Notes under the pieces: generated by a model
What the model was told of the DNA's origin: nothing
The model's database searches: none
The model's input: the letters and a program-made list of their open reading frames with translations, nothing else
From: Hymenobacter mellowenesis
GTDB taxonomy: Bacteria > Bacteroidota > Bacteroidia > Cytophagales > Hymenobacteraceae
Length of the DNA: 64,000 nt
Direction: 5' to 3'
NCBI RefSeq assembly: GCF_030581005.1
Contig: NZ_JAUQSX010000005.1
Span: forward strand, 1 to 64,000
Shown: positions 16,114 to 23,486 of the stretch, piece after piece
Position numbering within the stretch: the stretch's first letter is position 1
How the letters are laid out: each line of letters begins with the position of its first letter
Translations under genes and position numbers: made by a program

Positions 16114-16839
16114 TTACGGTTTGGTCGGGTCCGATATCAGGTCCACTCGCCGGTTCAATTGGCGGTCCTCAGCGGCGTTGCTGGAAGATGCCGGCCGGCC
16201 GGCGCCGTAACTCACGACCACCAGCTGCGACGCCGGCACGCCTTGGGCGCGCAGCCAGGCGTCTAGGGCTTGCGCTCGCTGCGCCCCAAGCCGCCGCAGG
16301 TAGCCCACCGGGTCGGGGTGGTGGGTCGGCGCTTCGCGGGCGTCCGCGTGGCCTTCCAAGCGCACGCGCACCTGCGGGTGGTTCCGCACCAAGCGGCTCA
16401 GGTGGGCGAATTTCTCTCGGTCCCAAGGGCGCAAGGCGACTTGGCGCACCCCAAAAAACGCGGCGGGTGGAGGCTCCTGGATGCCGGGTTCCACGGGGTA
16501 GTCGACGTAAAAGCTCGCCCAGGTGGAGTCCGCGACGGGCACGCGCACGTCTTGGCGCGCCAGCCGGTGCCCGCCCCGGAACACGTCCACGCGGTAGGTG
16601 CGGCCACCGGGCAGGGCCAGCCGGTACTGCCCGGCGGGCCCCGTCGTGGCGCGGCATGCGCCCGCCGAGTCTGTCCAGCTGAAGAAACGCAGCTCTGCCC
16701 TGGGCACCCCCGTGACGCTGTCCTGCCGGCTGTACACGCCCCCGTGCATGGGGACAGCCGGTACGGGGCCGCTGGGCTGTGCCCGTGCTGAGTGGCCCGC
16801 ATACATAAGCAGCAGGCAAAGCAAAAAGAGGTGCCGCAT
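16114..16839 (-). CDS. OmpA-family C-terminal domain protein
   Basis: The 241-residue protein has a signal peptide (RHLFLLCLLLMYAGHSARAQ). A carboxypeptidase-regulatory-like segment follows (LRFFSWTDSAG ... GQYRLALPGGRTYRVDVFRG). The C-terminal OmpA-like peptidoglycan-binding domain includes VRVRLEGHADARE, YLRRLGAQRAQALDAWLRAQ, VVVSYGAGRPASSSN and LNRRVDL. The LEGHADARE motif replaces the common xxGHTDxxG. It should tether to peptidoglycan in the periplasm. The inner ATG at 16839 begins the signal peptide. The junction core at 16901 lies 62 bp upstream. Confidence 0.75.
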   Translation of the reverse strand: MRHLFLLCLLLMYAGHSARAQPSGPVPAVPMHGGVYSRQDSVTGVPRAELRFFSWTDSAGACRATTGPAGQYRLALPGGRTYRVDVFRGGHRLARQDVRVPVADSTWASFYVDYPVEPGIQEPPPAAFFGVRQVALRPWDREKFAHLSRLVRNHPQVRVRLEGHADAREAPTHHPDPVGYLRRLGAQRAQALDAWLRAQGVPASQLVVVSYGAGRPASSSNAAEDRQLNRRVDLISDPTKP

Positions 16840-16931
16840 CGGATGGGTCTGAGAAGGGGTAATTAATCAATGAAGCCATCTCCTCCACAGCACTGAGCTA
16901 GTTCAGGCAAACGGTCGAAAGAGCGCGGACG

Positions 16932-17753
16932 TTACAGATACACGTAGATGTCGGAAACGAATGCCGCCTCGGCGCCCACGCCTTCACAGCGCACGCCGGA
17001 CGGGGAGGCCGGTGGCAGGGCCAGCAGTACGGGTTGGGCGGAGCCGCCGCGAGCGGCGATGACCAGGCGAAACGGGGGGAAGGCATAGCGCTCGGCCAAG
17101 GGAATCGGGACGCTGGCTTCGAAACAAAGCCCGGTCGCCTCGGCGGGTACGGGCCGGCGAGCAAAGTCTATCCCGGTGCCCGTTTGAATGCGGGCCCCAG
17201 CCAAGGAGGCCGCCCCGCGCGGCTGCAGGTGGTAACGCCAAATCGTCGGGCGGGCGCTAAAGCAGAGGGTGTACACGGCCGGCGCGGCGGCGAGCAGGTC
17301 GGTCCCCAATTCGAGCAGGCCCCAGGCGTCGTGCCGGATGCCATCGGGGCCTCCTGCGCCCAAGCGCTGCTCGTAACGGCCGCGGCCGGGCTCCCGCGCG
17401 GCGGTCGTGGCGGGAAGTCCGGCAATGGGCGCGGGGGAGTCGGGGGCAGGGCGCCAGCAGTACACCTGATCGGGGCCCGCGTCCCAGGGCAGGTCGGTGT
17501 ACTGCAGAAACGCCGGGTTGGGAGGCTGCAAGGTAAAGAGCAGGGGAAATAGGGCCGTCGAGGCCGCGGGGTCTGGAGCCGCGCAGGCAAGCAAAACGAA
17601 GCCGTTGGGGGCGGGTTTCAGCAGCAGGCCGCCGCGCCGCATACGGGCCGCCGTGGCGGGTGTGGGCGAGGCACGCATCTCCCGCAAGATGTGGTCCGCA
17701 AAATAGGTGTGGCGAAACTGCACCCGGCAGAGCTCGCGGTACGATGCTGGCAT
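16932..17753 (-). CDS. Hypothetical protein, 273 residues
   Basis: The protein opens MPASYRELCRVQFRHTYFAD and continues with GGLLLKPAPNGFVLLACAAP, TDLPWDAGPDQVYCWRPAPD, VYTLCFSARPTIWRYHLQPR and FRLVIAARGGSAQPVLLALP. There is no signal peptide or membrane segment. The first 60 residues resemble proteins I associate loosely with contractile-injection gene clusters of Bacteroidota (a YFADxxLR...GFxLL pattern), but this is only an impression and no neighbouring tail genes support it. It is one of the larger array cargo genes. A TACTTTTG -7-like element and the junction core at 17797 lie just upstream. Confidence 0.5.
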   Translation of the reverse strand: MPASYRELCRVQFRHTYFADHILREMRASPTPATAARMRRGGLLLKPAPNGFVLLACAAPDPAASTALFPLLFTLQPPNPAFLQYTDLPWDAGPDQVYCWRPAPDSPAPIAGLPATTAAREPGRGRYEQRLGAGGPDGIRHDAWGLLELGTDLLAAAPAVYTLCFSARPTIWRYHLQPRGAASLAGARIQTGTGIDFARRPVPAEATGLCFEASVPIPLAERYAFPPFRLVIAARGGSAQPVLLALPPASPSGVRCEGVGAEAAFVSDIYVYL

Positions 17754-17776
17754 GAACGAAAAGTAATGCTAAAACG

Positions 17777-17784
17777 CAAAAGTA
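17777..17784 (-). promoter_or_regulatory. Possible -7 element TACTTTTG next to a junction
   Basis: On the reverse strand TACTTTTG fits TAnnTTTG. It lies about 19 bp downstream of the ACCCTTTT of the junction (17797-17811) and 24 bp upstream of the ATG at 17753, so this junction may contribute the -33 region. Confidence 0.35.
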
Positions 17785-17819
17785 TAAGGAGCCTTCGTTC
17801 ACGAAAAGGGTGCATTTGC

Positions 17820-18530
17820 TTACGGAAAGAGCGCGATATGTTGTTCAATCAACTCGTACAGGCCCTGTACGATGTGCGAGCGCAGCGCCTCAAAGGCTGC
17901 ACTGGCTGCCTCAAATTCTAACGTAGGACTGTAGCACCCCGTGCGGGCCAGCTGGCGGCGACGGGGCTCGGCCTGCGCCTGTTCGAGCGCGGCAACCCGG
18001 CGCAGCACTTGGCTGACCTGCGGGAGCGCCAGCGGCTGGTCGACGTACGCCAGCACCGCTTCGAGGTGGAAGTACACAGCCGCGTCCAAGCCTTCCCAGT
18101 CTTCGTAGGCCAGCCACTCGCTGACCACCAGCACACAGGCCACGGGCGGCGGCAACAACCGGGCGGCCTCGAGGTCGAGCCAATACGTGCGGGGCACGTG
18201 GTGCGCCTGCTCCACCGCGTCAGCCACCCGGCGCACGGCCTCGTCGGGCGCGCGGTAGCGCCGCAGGATGCGCTGGGTAAGCGAATACCGGGCCTGTTCC
18301 AGTTGCTGCAAGGCCCGCGGTACGTCGTAGCCCGCCTGTTCCAGCGCGTGGCGCGCCGCGGCTTCGGGTACCTGCGCTTGCCGGGCCACCAGCTGCGTAA
18401 GTTCCTGCTGAAACAGGGCTTCGGCGGCCGCCACATCGCCGTTGGTTTGCCCTAACAGCACCAGCCCGTGCCGCACGCCAATGGCGGTGCGATGGCGCAG
18501 GGTGTGCAACTCCTCTCGGTACGCTTCCAT
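17820..18530 (-). CDS. Protein with two UBA/TS-N-like helical repeats
   Basis: The 236-residue all-helical protein has two segments with the pattern of ubiquitin-associated or EF-Ts N-terminal helical bundles: GVRHGLVLLGQTNGDVAAAE ALFQQE (about residues 18-43) and AARHALEQAGYDVPRALQQL (about residues 58-77). The rest is alpha-helical and acidic, with no active-site motif. UBA-like folds bind protein partners or nucleic acids, so a ligand-binding adaptor is plausible; the assignment is inference. A 20-bp tandem duplication begins at its start codon. Junctions lie at 17797 and 18583. Confidence 0.5.
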   Translation of the reverse strand: MEAYREELHTLRHRTAIGVRHGLVLLGQTNGDVAAAEALFQQELTQLVARQAQVPEAAARHALEQAGYDVPRALQQLEQARYSLTQRILRRYRAPDEAVRRVADAVEQAHHVPRTYWLDLEAARLLPPPVACVLVVSEWLAYEDWEGLDAAVYFHLEAVLAYVDQPLALPQVSQVLRRVAALEQAQAEPRRRQLARTGCYSPTLEFEAASAAFEALRSHIVQGLYELIEQHIALFP

Positions 18531-18568
18531 AGTGATGTTAGGACGCTAATAGTGATGTTAGGACGCTA
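18529..18568. repeat. 20-bp tandem duplication at a start codon
   Basis: The unit ATAGTGATGTTAGGACGCTA occurs twice back to back at 18529-18548 and 18549-18568. The first unit overlaps the ATG of the gene at 17820-18530 and the second lies in its leader. Perfect identity suggests a recent slippage event. Confidence 0.85.
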
Positions 18569-18646
18569 AGTTCAGGACAGCTGTTCACGCAAAGGGTCGT
18601 GGATTGAACGCGGTGATTCAGTTGAAGGTGGTTTGGCAATTCGTAA

Positions 18647-19483
18647 TCAACCAGGATTTTGTGGCAGCGTGAGCAATTCGACCTCTATCCTGTTGTTCAT
18701 TGGCCCGTGCTCAGACCTTAGGGGGTATTGCTCATTAAAATCAGACCGGCCTACGTCTACCACTAAGCGCGTATTACTGTCCCACTGGGCAGTTATGTCA
18801 GCGTTGACCTGATTAGCGTGATAAATTCCGGAACCTGAGTCGTTTTCGGGATTCAGCAGCATCAGCTGTGTGCGGGGAGGCCAAGTTGCCTCATCCTCGT
18901 ATACGCTCTCTGTCACGGTGAGGACAGCGCGGCCGTCTGGCGAGACCAGACGTAAGACTTCCTTGCTGGTACTTTGCCACTTCTTTTTGGCTGGGCGGGG
19001 CTTACCGACGTCTTTAACGTCCAAAAAGCCTTCGTATTCCGCAACCAAATCATAAAGAAGTTGCAACTGGGCCTGCTGCTGCTCATCTTCTGGGTCTACG
19101 CTGTCAATCATGTCGCGCACGTCGTAAAACTCGGCATCGGTGCGGATTCGCTTGCGTTTGCACACGCGGGCAATGCGTTTTTCGAAGTCGCTCTGCACGT
19201 TCACCGTCAAGCCCGTCGTTTGCTGAATGTAGGCCGCGAAGGCGGTGCCGTCGTGGACCAGAGACGGGGCAGCCACATCGCGGAAATACTTCTGAAGCAC
19301 TGCCAATTTGCCCTGCTCAAAATGGGTCCGGGCCTCGGTGCGCATCCGCTCGAAGTGCGCGCCCGACTCGACTGATTCGGCCTTAACCAGTCCACTTAGA
19401 TAGTCCAGCGCAGCATGTACCAATCGGTGCTGTTCGTTCAACCGCTGCACTCGTTCGGTGGGAGTCATTCTTTTGGTAGCCAT
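18647..19483 (-). CDS. Hypothetical protein with C-terminal beta domain
   Basis: The 278-residue protein begins MATKRMTPTERVQRLNEQHR. An alpha-helical N-terminal half follows (HAALDYLSGLVKAESVESGAHF ... FAAYIQQTTGLTVNVQSDFEKRIARVCKRKRIR), then a lysine-rich hinge (KPRPAKKKWQ). The C-terminal beta domain of about 90 residues includes LRLVSPDGRAVLTVTESVYE and TQLMLLNPENDSGSGIYHAN. The C-terminal half resembles small lipoprotein-type domains that compare SPDGRxxLTV patterns, but there is no signal peptide. The family is unknown. The ATG at 19483 was preferred over the frame's upstream start at 19552, which overlaps the junction at 19554. Confidence 0.55.
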   Translation of the reverse strand: MATKRMTPTERVQRLNEQHRLVHAALDYLSGLVKAESVESGAHFERMRTEARTHFEQGKLAVLQKYFRDVAAPSLVHDGTAFAAYIQQTTGLTVNVQSDFEKRIARVCKRKRIRTDAEFYDVRDMIDSVDPEDEQQQAQLQLLYDLVAEYEGFLDVKDVGKPRPAKKKWQSTSKEVLRLVSPDGRAVLTVTESVYEDEATWPPRTQLMLLNPENDSGSGIYHANQVNADITAQWDSNTRLVVDVGRSDFNEQYPLRSEHGPMNNRIEVELLTLPQNPG

Positions 19484-19589
19484 GCGATTAAAACAAGGAG
19501 CTTGGGTAAACGAATACACGGATGCCTGAAGGTAGGCACCCAACGTATTCATAGTTTAGGTAAAGGGTCCGAACAGCAAAAGGAGGGTT

Positions 19590-20081
19590 TCAAGTAATGT
19601 GCTGCGCTCTGCCGGCCAGTAGCCTTTCCTGCATCGGGGACCCAATGCCGAAGAGCACGCGGTGGTGGTTCATGCACAGCAGCCACGCATACTTTTTCGA
19701 TACCAAGTAGATCTCGTCCAGGTAGCAACACTCGTCCAGCACGCGGCCGATGGCGCGAGGCGTTCCTTGGTAAAACCAGAATTTATCGCCCATGTTGACT
19801 GTTTCGTTCAGCACGAGCCAGACCACTTCTTCCGGGTTCACAAAAGAGGTCAGGTGGTTGCGGGGTTCGTCGTCGCACACCAAGACCACGGCGCCAGGCC
19901 GAAACCGTTCCCACAACCACAGCGGGCGCGCGGTGGGGTGGTCCAAGCGGCAGAACGCGTGGTAGAGGTTGTCTTCCAACTTCGCCCAATTGGTTGTGAA
20001 AGGCAAGGGCGTAAAGTCCTGTTCGGAGAGCTCCAGCCGTTGGCGGATTTGGTCAATTTCAGTTCGCAGGTCGCTCCACAT
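19590..20081 (-). CDS. DUF6756-like soluble protein
   Basis: The 163-residue protein (MWSDLRTEIDQIRQRLELSE) carries ARPLWLWERFRPGAVVLVCD, FWFYQGTPRAIGRVLDECCY and YLVSKKYAWLLCMNHHRVLF. The WLW...VxLV, FWFYxG and KKxxWLLCxNHH patterns are those I associate with DUF6756, a family of unknown function frequent near polymorphic toxin immunity genes. This was not checked against a database. The ATG at 20081 was chosen over an upstream TTG. Junction cores lie at 19554 and 20116. Confidence 0.6.
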   Translation of the reverse strand: MWSDLRTEIDQIRQRLELSEQDFTPLPFTTNWAKLEDNLYHAFCRLDHPTARPLWLWERFRPGAVVLVCDDEPRNHLTSFVNPEEVVWLVLNETVNMGDKFWFYQGTPRAIGRVLDECCYLDEIYLVSKKYAWLLCMNHHRVLFGIGSPMQERLLAGRAQHIT

Positions 20082-20165
20082 GCCACGAAAGTATTGTGTA
20101 GATGTACTTCTTGGCGTTCGCTTAAACAGTCCCAATCGTTTAAACGAGCATATGATTTAGCCCTT

Positions 20166-20609
20166 TCATGCGCCCTGGTGCTCTGTCCAGATGGACTGTC
20201 GGGGAAGCGCGGTGTTGCATTGGGGGCAAGGGGTCTGGGGCAAGGCCAGGGCGTTGCGCATCAAATCCGTGCGCACCTCGGCGGGCAAGCCGATGTATTG
20301 GTCGATGCACAACGGGTTGGCACTCATCCCGGACCAGGAGCACGTGGCGCACGTCAAGCGCTCCAGGAACACGCGTTGGGCGTATCCGTCCTGTTGCACC
20401 ACGACGAGCACGAAGAAAAAACGTCCCATGTCCTCGACGTACACGGCGAGTTCCGGGTATCGCGCCGCGTAGGCCAGCGCTTCGGTGGAACTCCGGCGAA
20501 AAGTGTCCGAAATGGCCCGGCCCAGGAGCCGGCCGCTGCGAAAGGTTTCTTGCCATTCTGGGGGCGTCAGCGCGAGCAACAGCTGTCCGTGGTCAACGAC
20601 TACTTCCAT
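20166..20609 (-). CDS. Hypothetical protein with two Cys pairs
   Basis: The 147-residue protein (MEVVVDHGQLLLALTPPEWQ) contains AVYVEDMGRFFFVLVVVQQD, then RLTCATCSWSGMSANPLCID and PQTPCPQCNTALPRQ. The two CxxC pairs (CATC and CPQC), about 40 residues apart, could bind one zinc as a split ribbon, which would suggest nucleic-acid or protein binding. No family was recognised. Junctions lie at 20116 and 20657. Confidence 0.55.
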   Translation of the reverse strand: MEVVVDHGQLLLALTPPEWQETFRSGRLLGRAISDTFRRSSTEALAYAARYPELAVYVEDMGRFFFVLVVVQQDGYAQRVFLERLTCATCSWSGMSANPLCIDQYIGLPAEVRTDLMRNALALPQTPCPQCNTALPRQSIWTEHQGA

Positions 20610-20724
20610 CGAGAGAGAATTAACAGCTGAGCTACCCGATAGGAACTGGCTAACAGGTTTAAAGAAACGGTCCCAATAGAAACATCTGAGTTGGTATCTA
20701 CCAGCTACAGTTTCTTCCGGGGGC

Positions 20725-21825
20725 TTATACGATGTTTGAACCAGTCTGTGAGATGGTCACGTCCCTGCCCACTCTTTCCAGGCAGTGCATCGCCTCTAGT
20801 TTGGCAAGGGTGCGGCTAACCTCCTGCTCCGTGAGGATGCCGTGGTAATGCTGCACCACCTGGTCCATGCGCTTGGGGCTTGGCGTGGGGTAGTTCAGGT
20901 ACCGCAGCACGGCATCGTCGCGGTGGGTGATGCCCCGCTTGAAATAGATCCAGTAACTGGCGCCGTCGGCAATTGCCTGCTGGGTGCCGGCCCAGGCATG
21001 AAAGACGCGGCTGATGTCGCGGTGCAGCCGGTGCAACTTTACTTCCAACTCGTAGGCCACCCCTTGGTAGTTAATCTCCTCAAAATGGTAAAAATGGCTC
21101 TTGCGCGCATCCTTTTCCGCCGGCTCGTACGAGCTTAACTGCTCAGTTAAGTCGGCGGTCAAACGGGCGTGAATGTCGACGAGCGCCTCCTTTTCCAGCG
21201 TCACGACGTGGACACCGCCCGGCAAAGGAGCCGGCAAGCGCGCAGGGTCGACGTAAGGCGCAATGGCGAAGCTGTCGAAATGGGTCGCGTAGCCCAACGA
21301 GCGGTGCACGCCGTCTTTGTAGACGTATAGGTTCACGCCGTCGTCGCAGGCCGCCTCGTTTCGGATGCGGGCGTTCTGCTCCCGGCGCAGGTGGCAGCGA
21401 TAGCAAACGTCCTTCGGCAGGTACGGACTATCGGAGGGAAAGCCGAGTTTGCCGCAATCGGCACAGGCCCGGGCGTGCGCCCGCTCGGTCCACCGCGGGC
21501 ATTCGTCGTCGGGTTCTTCCGACGGCAAATACAGCGTCAGGCCGTAGGTTCGCTGCGTTTGCTGCACGAACGTTTTGACCAACTCCGCTTCGGGCCAGGG
21601 CGGCACCTGCCCGGTGAAGAGCCGAAGGTCGGAGCCCAGCGTCACGGTGCCCAGCGGGTGGCACACGGTCCGCTTAACGGGCCATATGCCCTGCTCCGCG
21701 TACACGCTCAAGCACAAGTACCAGCCCTGGGTGTCACCCTCCCATAAAGCTTCGAGTACTTTGTGGGTACCGCTCACTTGCTGAATGGCACGGTCTAACG
21801 ATTCCAGCGAAGTAATAGCGGGCAT
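20725..21825 (-). CDS. Large hypothetical protein with a Zn-ribbon-like segment
   Basis: The 366-residue protein (MPAITSLESLDRAIQQVSGT) has an N-terminal domain of about 100 residues. A Cys-rich segment CADCGKLGFPSDSPYLPKDVCYRCHLRRE (about residues 119-147) follows, with two CxxC pairs as in rubredoxin-type or treble-clef zinc sites. The large C-terminal part includes FYHFEEINYQGVAYELEVKL and HDAxxRYLNYPTPSPKRMDQ-like helices. The tail QEVSRTLAKLEAMHCLERVGRDVTISQ looks like a small winged helix. DNA binding is plausible but unproven. It is the longest gene in the array. Junctions lie at 20657 and 21901. Confidence 0.5.
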   Translation of the reverse strand: MPAITSLESLDRAIQQVSGTHKVLEALWEGDTQGWYLCLSVYAEQGIWPVKRTVCHPLGTVTLGSDLRLFTGQVPPWPEAELVKTFVQQTQRTYGLTLYLPSEEPDDECPRWTERAHARACADCGKLGFPSDSPYLPKDVCYRCHLRREQNARIRNEAACDDGVNLYVYKDGVHRSLGYATHFDSFAIAPYVDPARLPAPLPGGVHVVTLEKEALVDIHARLTADLTEQLSSYEPAEKDARKSHFYHFEEINYQGVAYELEVKLHRLHRDISRVFHAWAGTQQAIADGASYWIYFKRGITHRDDAVLRYLNYPTPSPKRMDQVVQHYHGILTEQEVSRTLAKLEAMHCLERVGRDVTISQTGSNIV

Positions 21826-21922
21826 GGTACGAAGGGAAGGAATCAGTGACTTCAATAATGGGGAGGGGAATATAAACTCCGCCATCAACACTGCCCCGTT
21901 GTCTATTTGAACGGTACTTCAT

Positions 21923-22411
21923 TTAAGAATCCGCCAAGAGGCGAGCCCCGGCTGCGGTTGGGTTAAACCCCGCTGGCCACACGGTGTGCGCGTCGTACAC
22001 GGCTCCGTCAAAGGTGGCGTATTCGAGACTATTGCATAGCAGGCGTGCACCCTGCAACTGGGCGCCGTTAAATTCGGCCCCGTGAACCTGCGCTCCGGTC
22101 AAGTCCGCGCCACGCAAATCCGCTCGCATAAAAAAGCACGAGAACGCCACGCAGTCCTGCAAGCAGCATCCGACCAGCGAAGAGCGGTCTAGGAACGCCG
22201 TGACAATGTTGGCGGCGGTAAAGTCGCTGCCGTCGAATACGGCATCGGCCATGAACGCCCCGCGCAGGTTAGCGTGCCGGAACGAGGCCCGCGGGGCGTG
22301 GACTTTGTTGAGCAAGGCGCGGTGCAGCTCTTGGTGGTCCAGCACCATGCCCTCGTACGTAGCCCCGGGAATCTCAACCGTGTGGTCGTGGGTGATGCAC
22401 TGGATTTTCAT
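21923..22411 (-). CDS. Pentapeptide-repeat protein
   Basis: The 162-residue protein (MKIQCITHDHTVEIPGATYE) contains many A(D/N)Lxx units: RASFRHANLRGAFMADAVFD, GSDFTAANIVTAFLDRSSLV, RADLRGADLTGAQVHGAEFN and GAQLQGARLLCNSLEYATFD. Pentapeptide repeats fold into a right-handed quadrilateral helix. Some family members bind DNA gyrase or act as immunity or surface factors, but no specific role can be called. There is no signal peptide. Junctions lie at 21901 (21 bp before the stop, on the reverse-strand tail side) and 22490. Confidence 0.85.
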   Translation of the reverse strand: MKIQCITHDHTVEIPGATYEGMVLDHQELHRALLNKVHAPRASFRHANLRGAFMADAVFDGSDFTAANIVTAFLDRSSLVGCCLQDCVAFSCFFMRADLRGADLTGAQVHGAEFNGAQLQGARLLCNSLEYATFDGAVYDAHTVWPAGFNPTAAGARLLADS

Positions 22412-22525
22412 ACCGGGAACGAAGCAATAGCGGAGTGGAACCAAGGTAGACTAGGACTAGCAAGAATTACTCATCGCCTAGATTGGTCGGTCCACAAAAA
22501 CGGTCGGAAAAACAGAAAGGAGGGA

Positions 22526-22777
22526 TTAACTCGCAGTTGACCACTCAATCTGCCAATCCATGTCTTCAATGAATCCCGGAATGTTTGCGGCGTGCTCAAA
22601 CCACCAATCAAACCCCATGAAGTCTTTTGATTCTGGATCAGGGTCTAGAATATAAATGAAATAGCCGCCCGTTTCTCCAGCAGTATCATCGATAATCTCT
22701 ACACTCCAGCCAGGGTGTTCGCCACTGATGATAATGCCCTTCTGACCAAAGGGGAAAGACTGTAGTTCTGCTTCCAT
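22526..22777 (-). CDS. Small immunity-like acidic protein
   Basis: The 83-residue protein (MEAELQSFPFGQKGIIISGE) is strongly acidic, with EIIDDTAGETGGYFIYILDP and DWWFEHAANIPGFIEDMDWQ. Short, acidic, tryptophan-rich proteins with such patterns are common among bacterial immunity proteins. That is a class resemblance, not a homology claim. The ATG at 22777 lies 15 bp from the junction at 22793, the tightest upstream spacing in the array. Confidence 0.6.
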   Translation of the reverse strand: MEAELQSFPFGQKGIIISGEHPGWSVEIIDDTAGETGGYFIYILDPDPESKDFMGFDWWFEHAANIPGFIEDMDWQIEWSTAS

Positions 22778-22830
22778 GCATCAAAGTAAGAGGTTCGCGC
22801 AAAGGGTGGAAACGACGGGCGGATAGAGGA

Positions 22831-23163
22831 TTACTCGTCATTGTACTTTCGGTATTCGTCGGTTTCCATAAAGTCTTCTCCTGGAAATACCAGCGGCAAG
22901 CCCGCTTGCTGAGCCGCGTGGAGCTGCGCCTCGGTCCCGCAAAAGAACCACGCCTCCTGCCCCGTTAAGCCAATGGCGGGGTTGATGCTGTAGAGCTTTT
23001 TGTCGGAGCCAAAAGCGGCGGGCAGGGTTTCAAGTTGTTCAAAGAAGCCATCGGGCAACCAATCGTCGTCGGTGGGGGCCCGGAACACGACGGACGCCTC
23101 GTCCGAGGTTAGCGTGGCCACAAACTGCGTCTCGTCGGCGGAAAGTTCTTCCTGAATGCGCAT
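22831..23163 (-). CDS. Small hypothetical protein
   Basis: The 110-residue protein (MRIQEELSADETQFVATLTS) is acidic and soluble, with EASVVFRAPTDDDWLPDGFF and INPAIGLTGQEAWFFCGTEA. No motif was recognised. It starts 15 bp after the stop of the 45-residue frame at 23179-23316. Both lie between junctions 22793 and 23386, so this is a two-gene unit. Confidence 0.6.
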   Translation of the reverse strand: MRIQEELSADETQFVATLTSDEASVVFRAPTDDDWLPDGFFEQLETLPAAFGSDKKLYSINPAIGLTGQEAWFFCGTEAQLHAAQQAGLPLVFPGEDFMETDEYRKYNDE

Positions 23164-23178
23164 CGAAAGCTCGGGCAG

Positions 23179-23316
23179 TCATTCGTCCGCGATGCGTTGC
23201 AAAAGCGCGGAAAGGTCGCCCAGATAGTAAATGCACTCCGTGTCAAAGTTCACGTCCAACAGGCCGTGCTGCGCTTGAATCAGGGGGATTTGTTGGGCCA
23301 GTTCGTCGAGTGTCAT
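23179..23316 (-). CDS. 45-residue small protein
   Basis: ATG at 23316 to TGA at 23179 reads MTLDELAQQIPLIQAQHGLL then DVNFDTECIYYLGDLSALLQRIADE. The frame is amphipathic and acidic, and its stop lies 15 bp upstream of the next start. Close coupling within one array unit suggests a real gene, perhaps an antitoxin or immunity partner; the function is unknown. Confidence 0.5.
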   Translation of the reverse strand: MTLDELAQQIPLIQAQHGLLDVNFDTECIYYLGDLSALLQRIADE

Positions 23317-23419
23317 GGCGAGGTAGGGTTGCTGTTGCTAAGGCAATGCAAAAGAATAGCTTGCGTGCCGCTCCACGACACATCGGTTCAGGTAAACGGT
23401 AGTTCAAATATACAGTTAA

Positions 23420-23446
23420 GCCCCGCCCATCCGGCGGGGCTTTTTT
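23420..23446 (+). terminator. Rho-independent terminator at the right edge of the array
   Basis: GCCCCGCC (23420-23427) and GGCGGGGC (23433-23440) form an 8-bp GC stem followed by TTTTTT. It acts on forward transcription. It lies 20 bp after the last junction and directly before the phage remnant, so it isolates the remnant from read-through out of the array. Confidence 0.85.
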
Positions 23447-23486
23447 CGTCCTATGCCCCGCCGGCGTGTGCCCACATCTTGAGGGC

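Larger units (their letters stand above)
11484..23400 (-). repeat. Junction repeats, right arm (18 copies, core GTTCANNNAAASGGT)
   Basis: The same element as in the left arm, but every copy is inverted relative to it. Cores start at 11484 (degenerate), 12311, 12683, 13336, 13888, 14455, 14889, 15343, 16901, 17797, 18583, 19554, 20116, 20657, 21901, 22490, 22793 and 23386. Copies at 14455 and 15343 share homology over about 42 bp, through GAAT..AATAA.G.GGCAATAG. The copy at 20116 reads GTTCGCTTAAACAGTCCC then AATCGTTTAAACGAGC. Each lies between genes, usually 2-65 bp after a forward stop codon or 13-80 bp upstream of a reverse-strand start. The tail-to-tail pair at 16085/16114 lacks a clear copy. 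Confidence 0.85.

Noticed and set aside
166..23400. CRISPR array interpretation of the regularly repeated motif
   Set aside because: The spacing is 0.25-1.7 kb with coding genes between copies, the repeat is degenerate and no cas genes exist. CRISPR repeats are near identical with 30-40-bp spacers.
166..23400. Classical integron with attC sites
   Set aside because: No IntI-type tyrosine recombinase is present and the motif lacks the RYYYAAC...GTTRRRY pairs. It is only analogous in layout.
166..23400. Junction as a simple promoter
   Set aside because: The same orientation precedes genes on either strand and also follows stops, and most copies have no TAnnTTTG at the right spacing.
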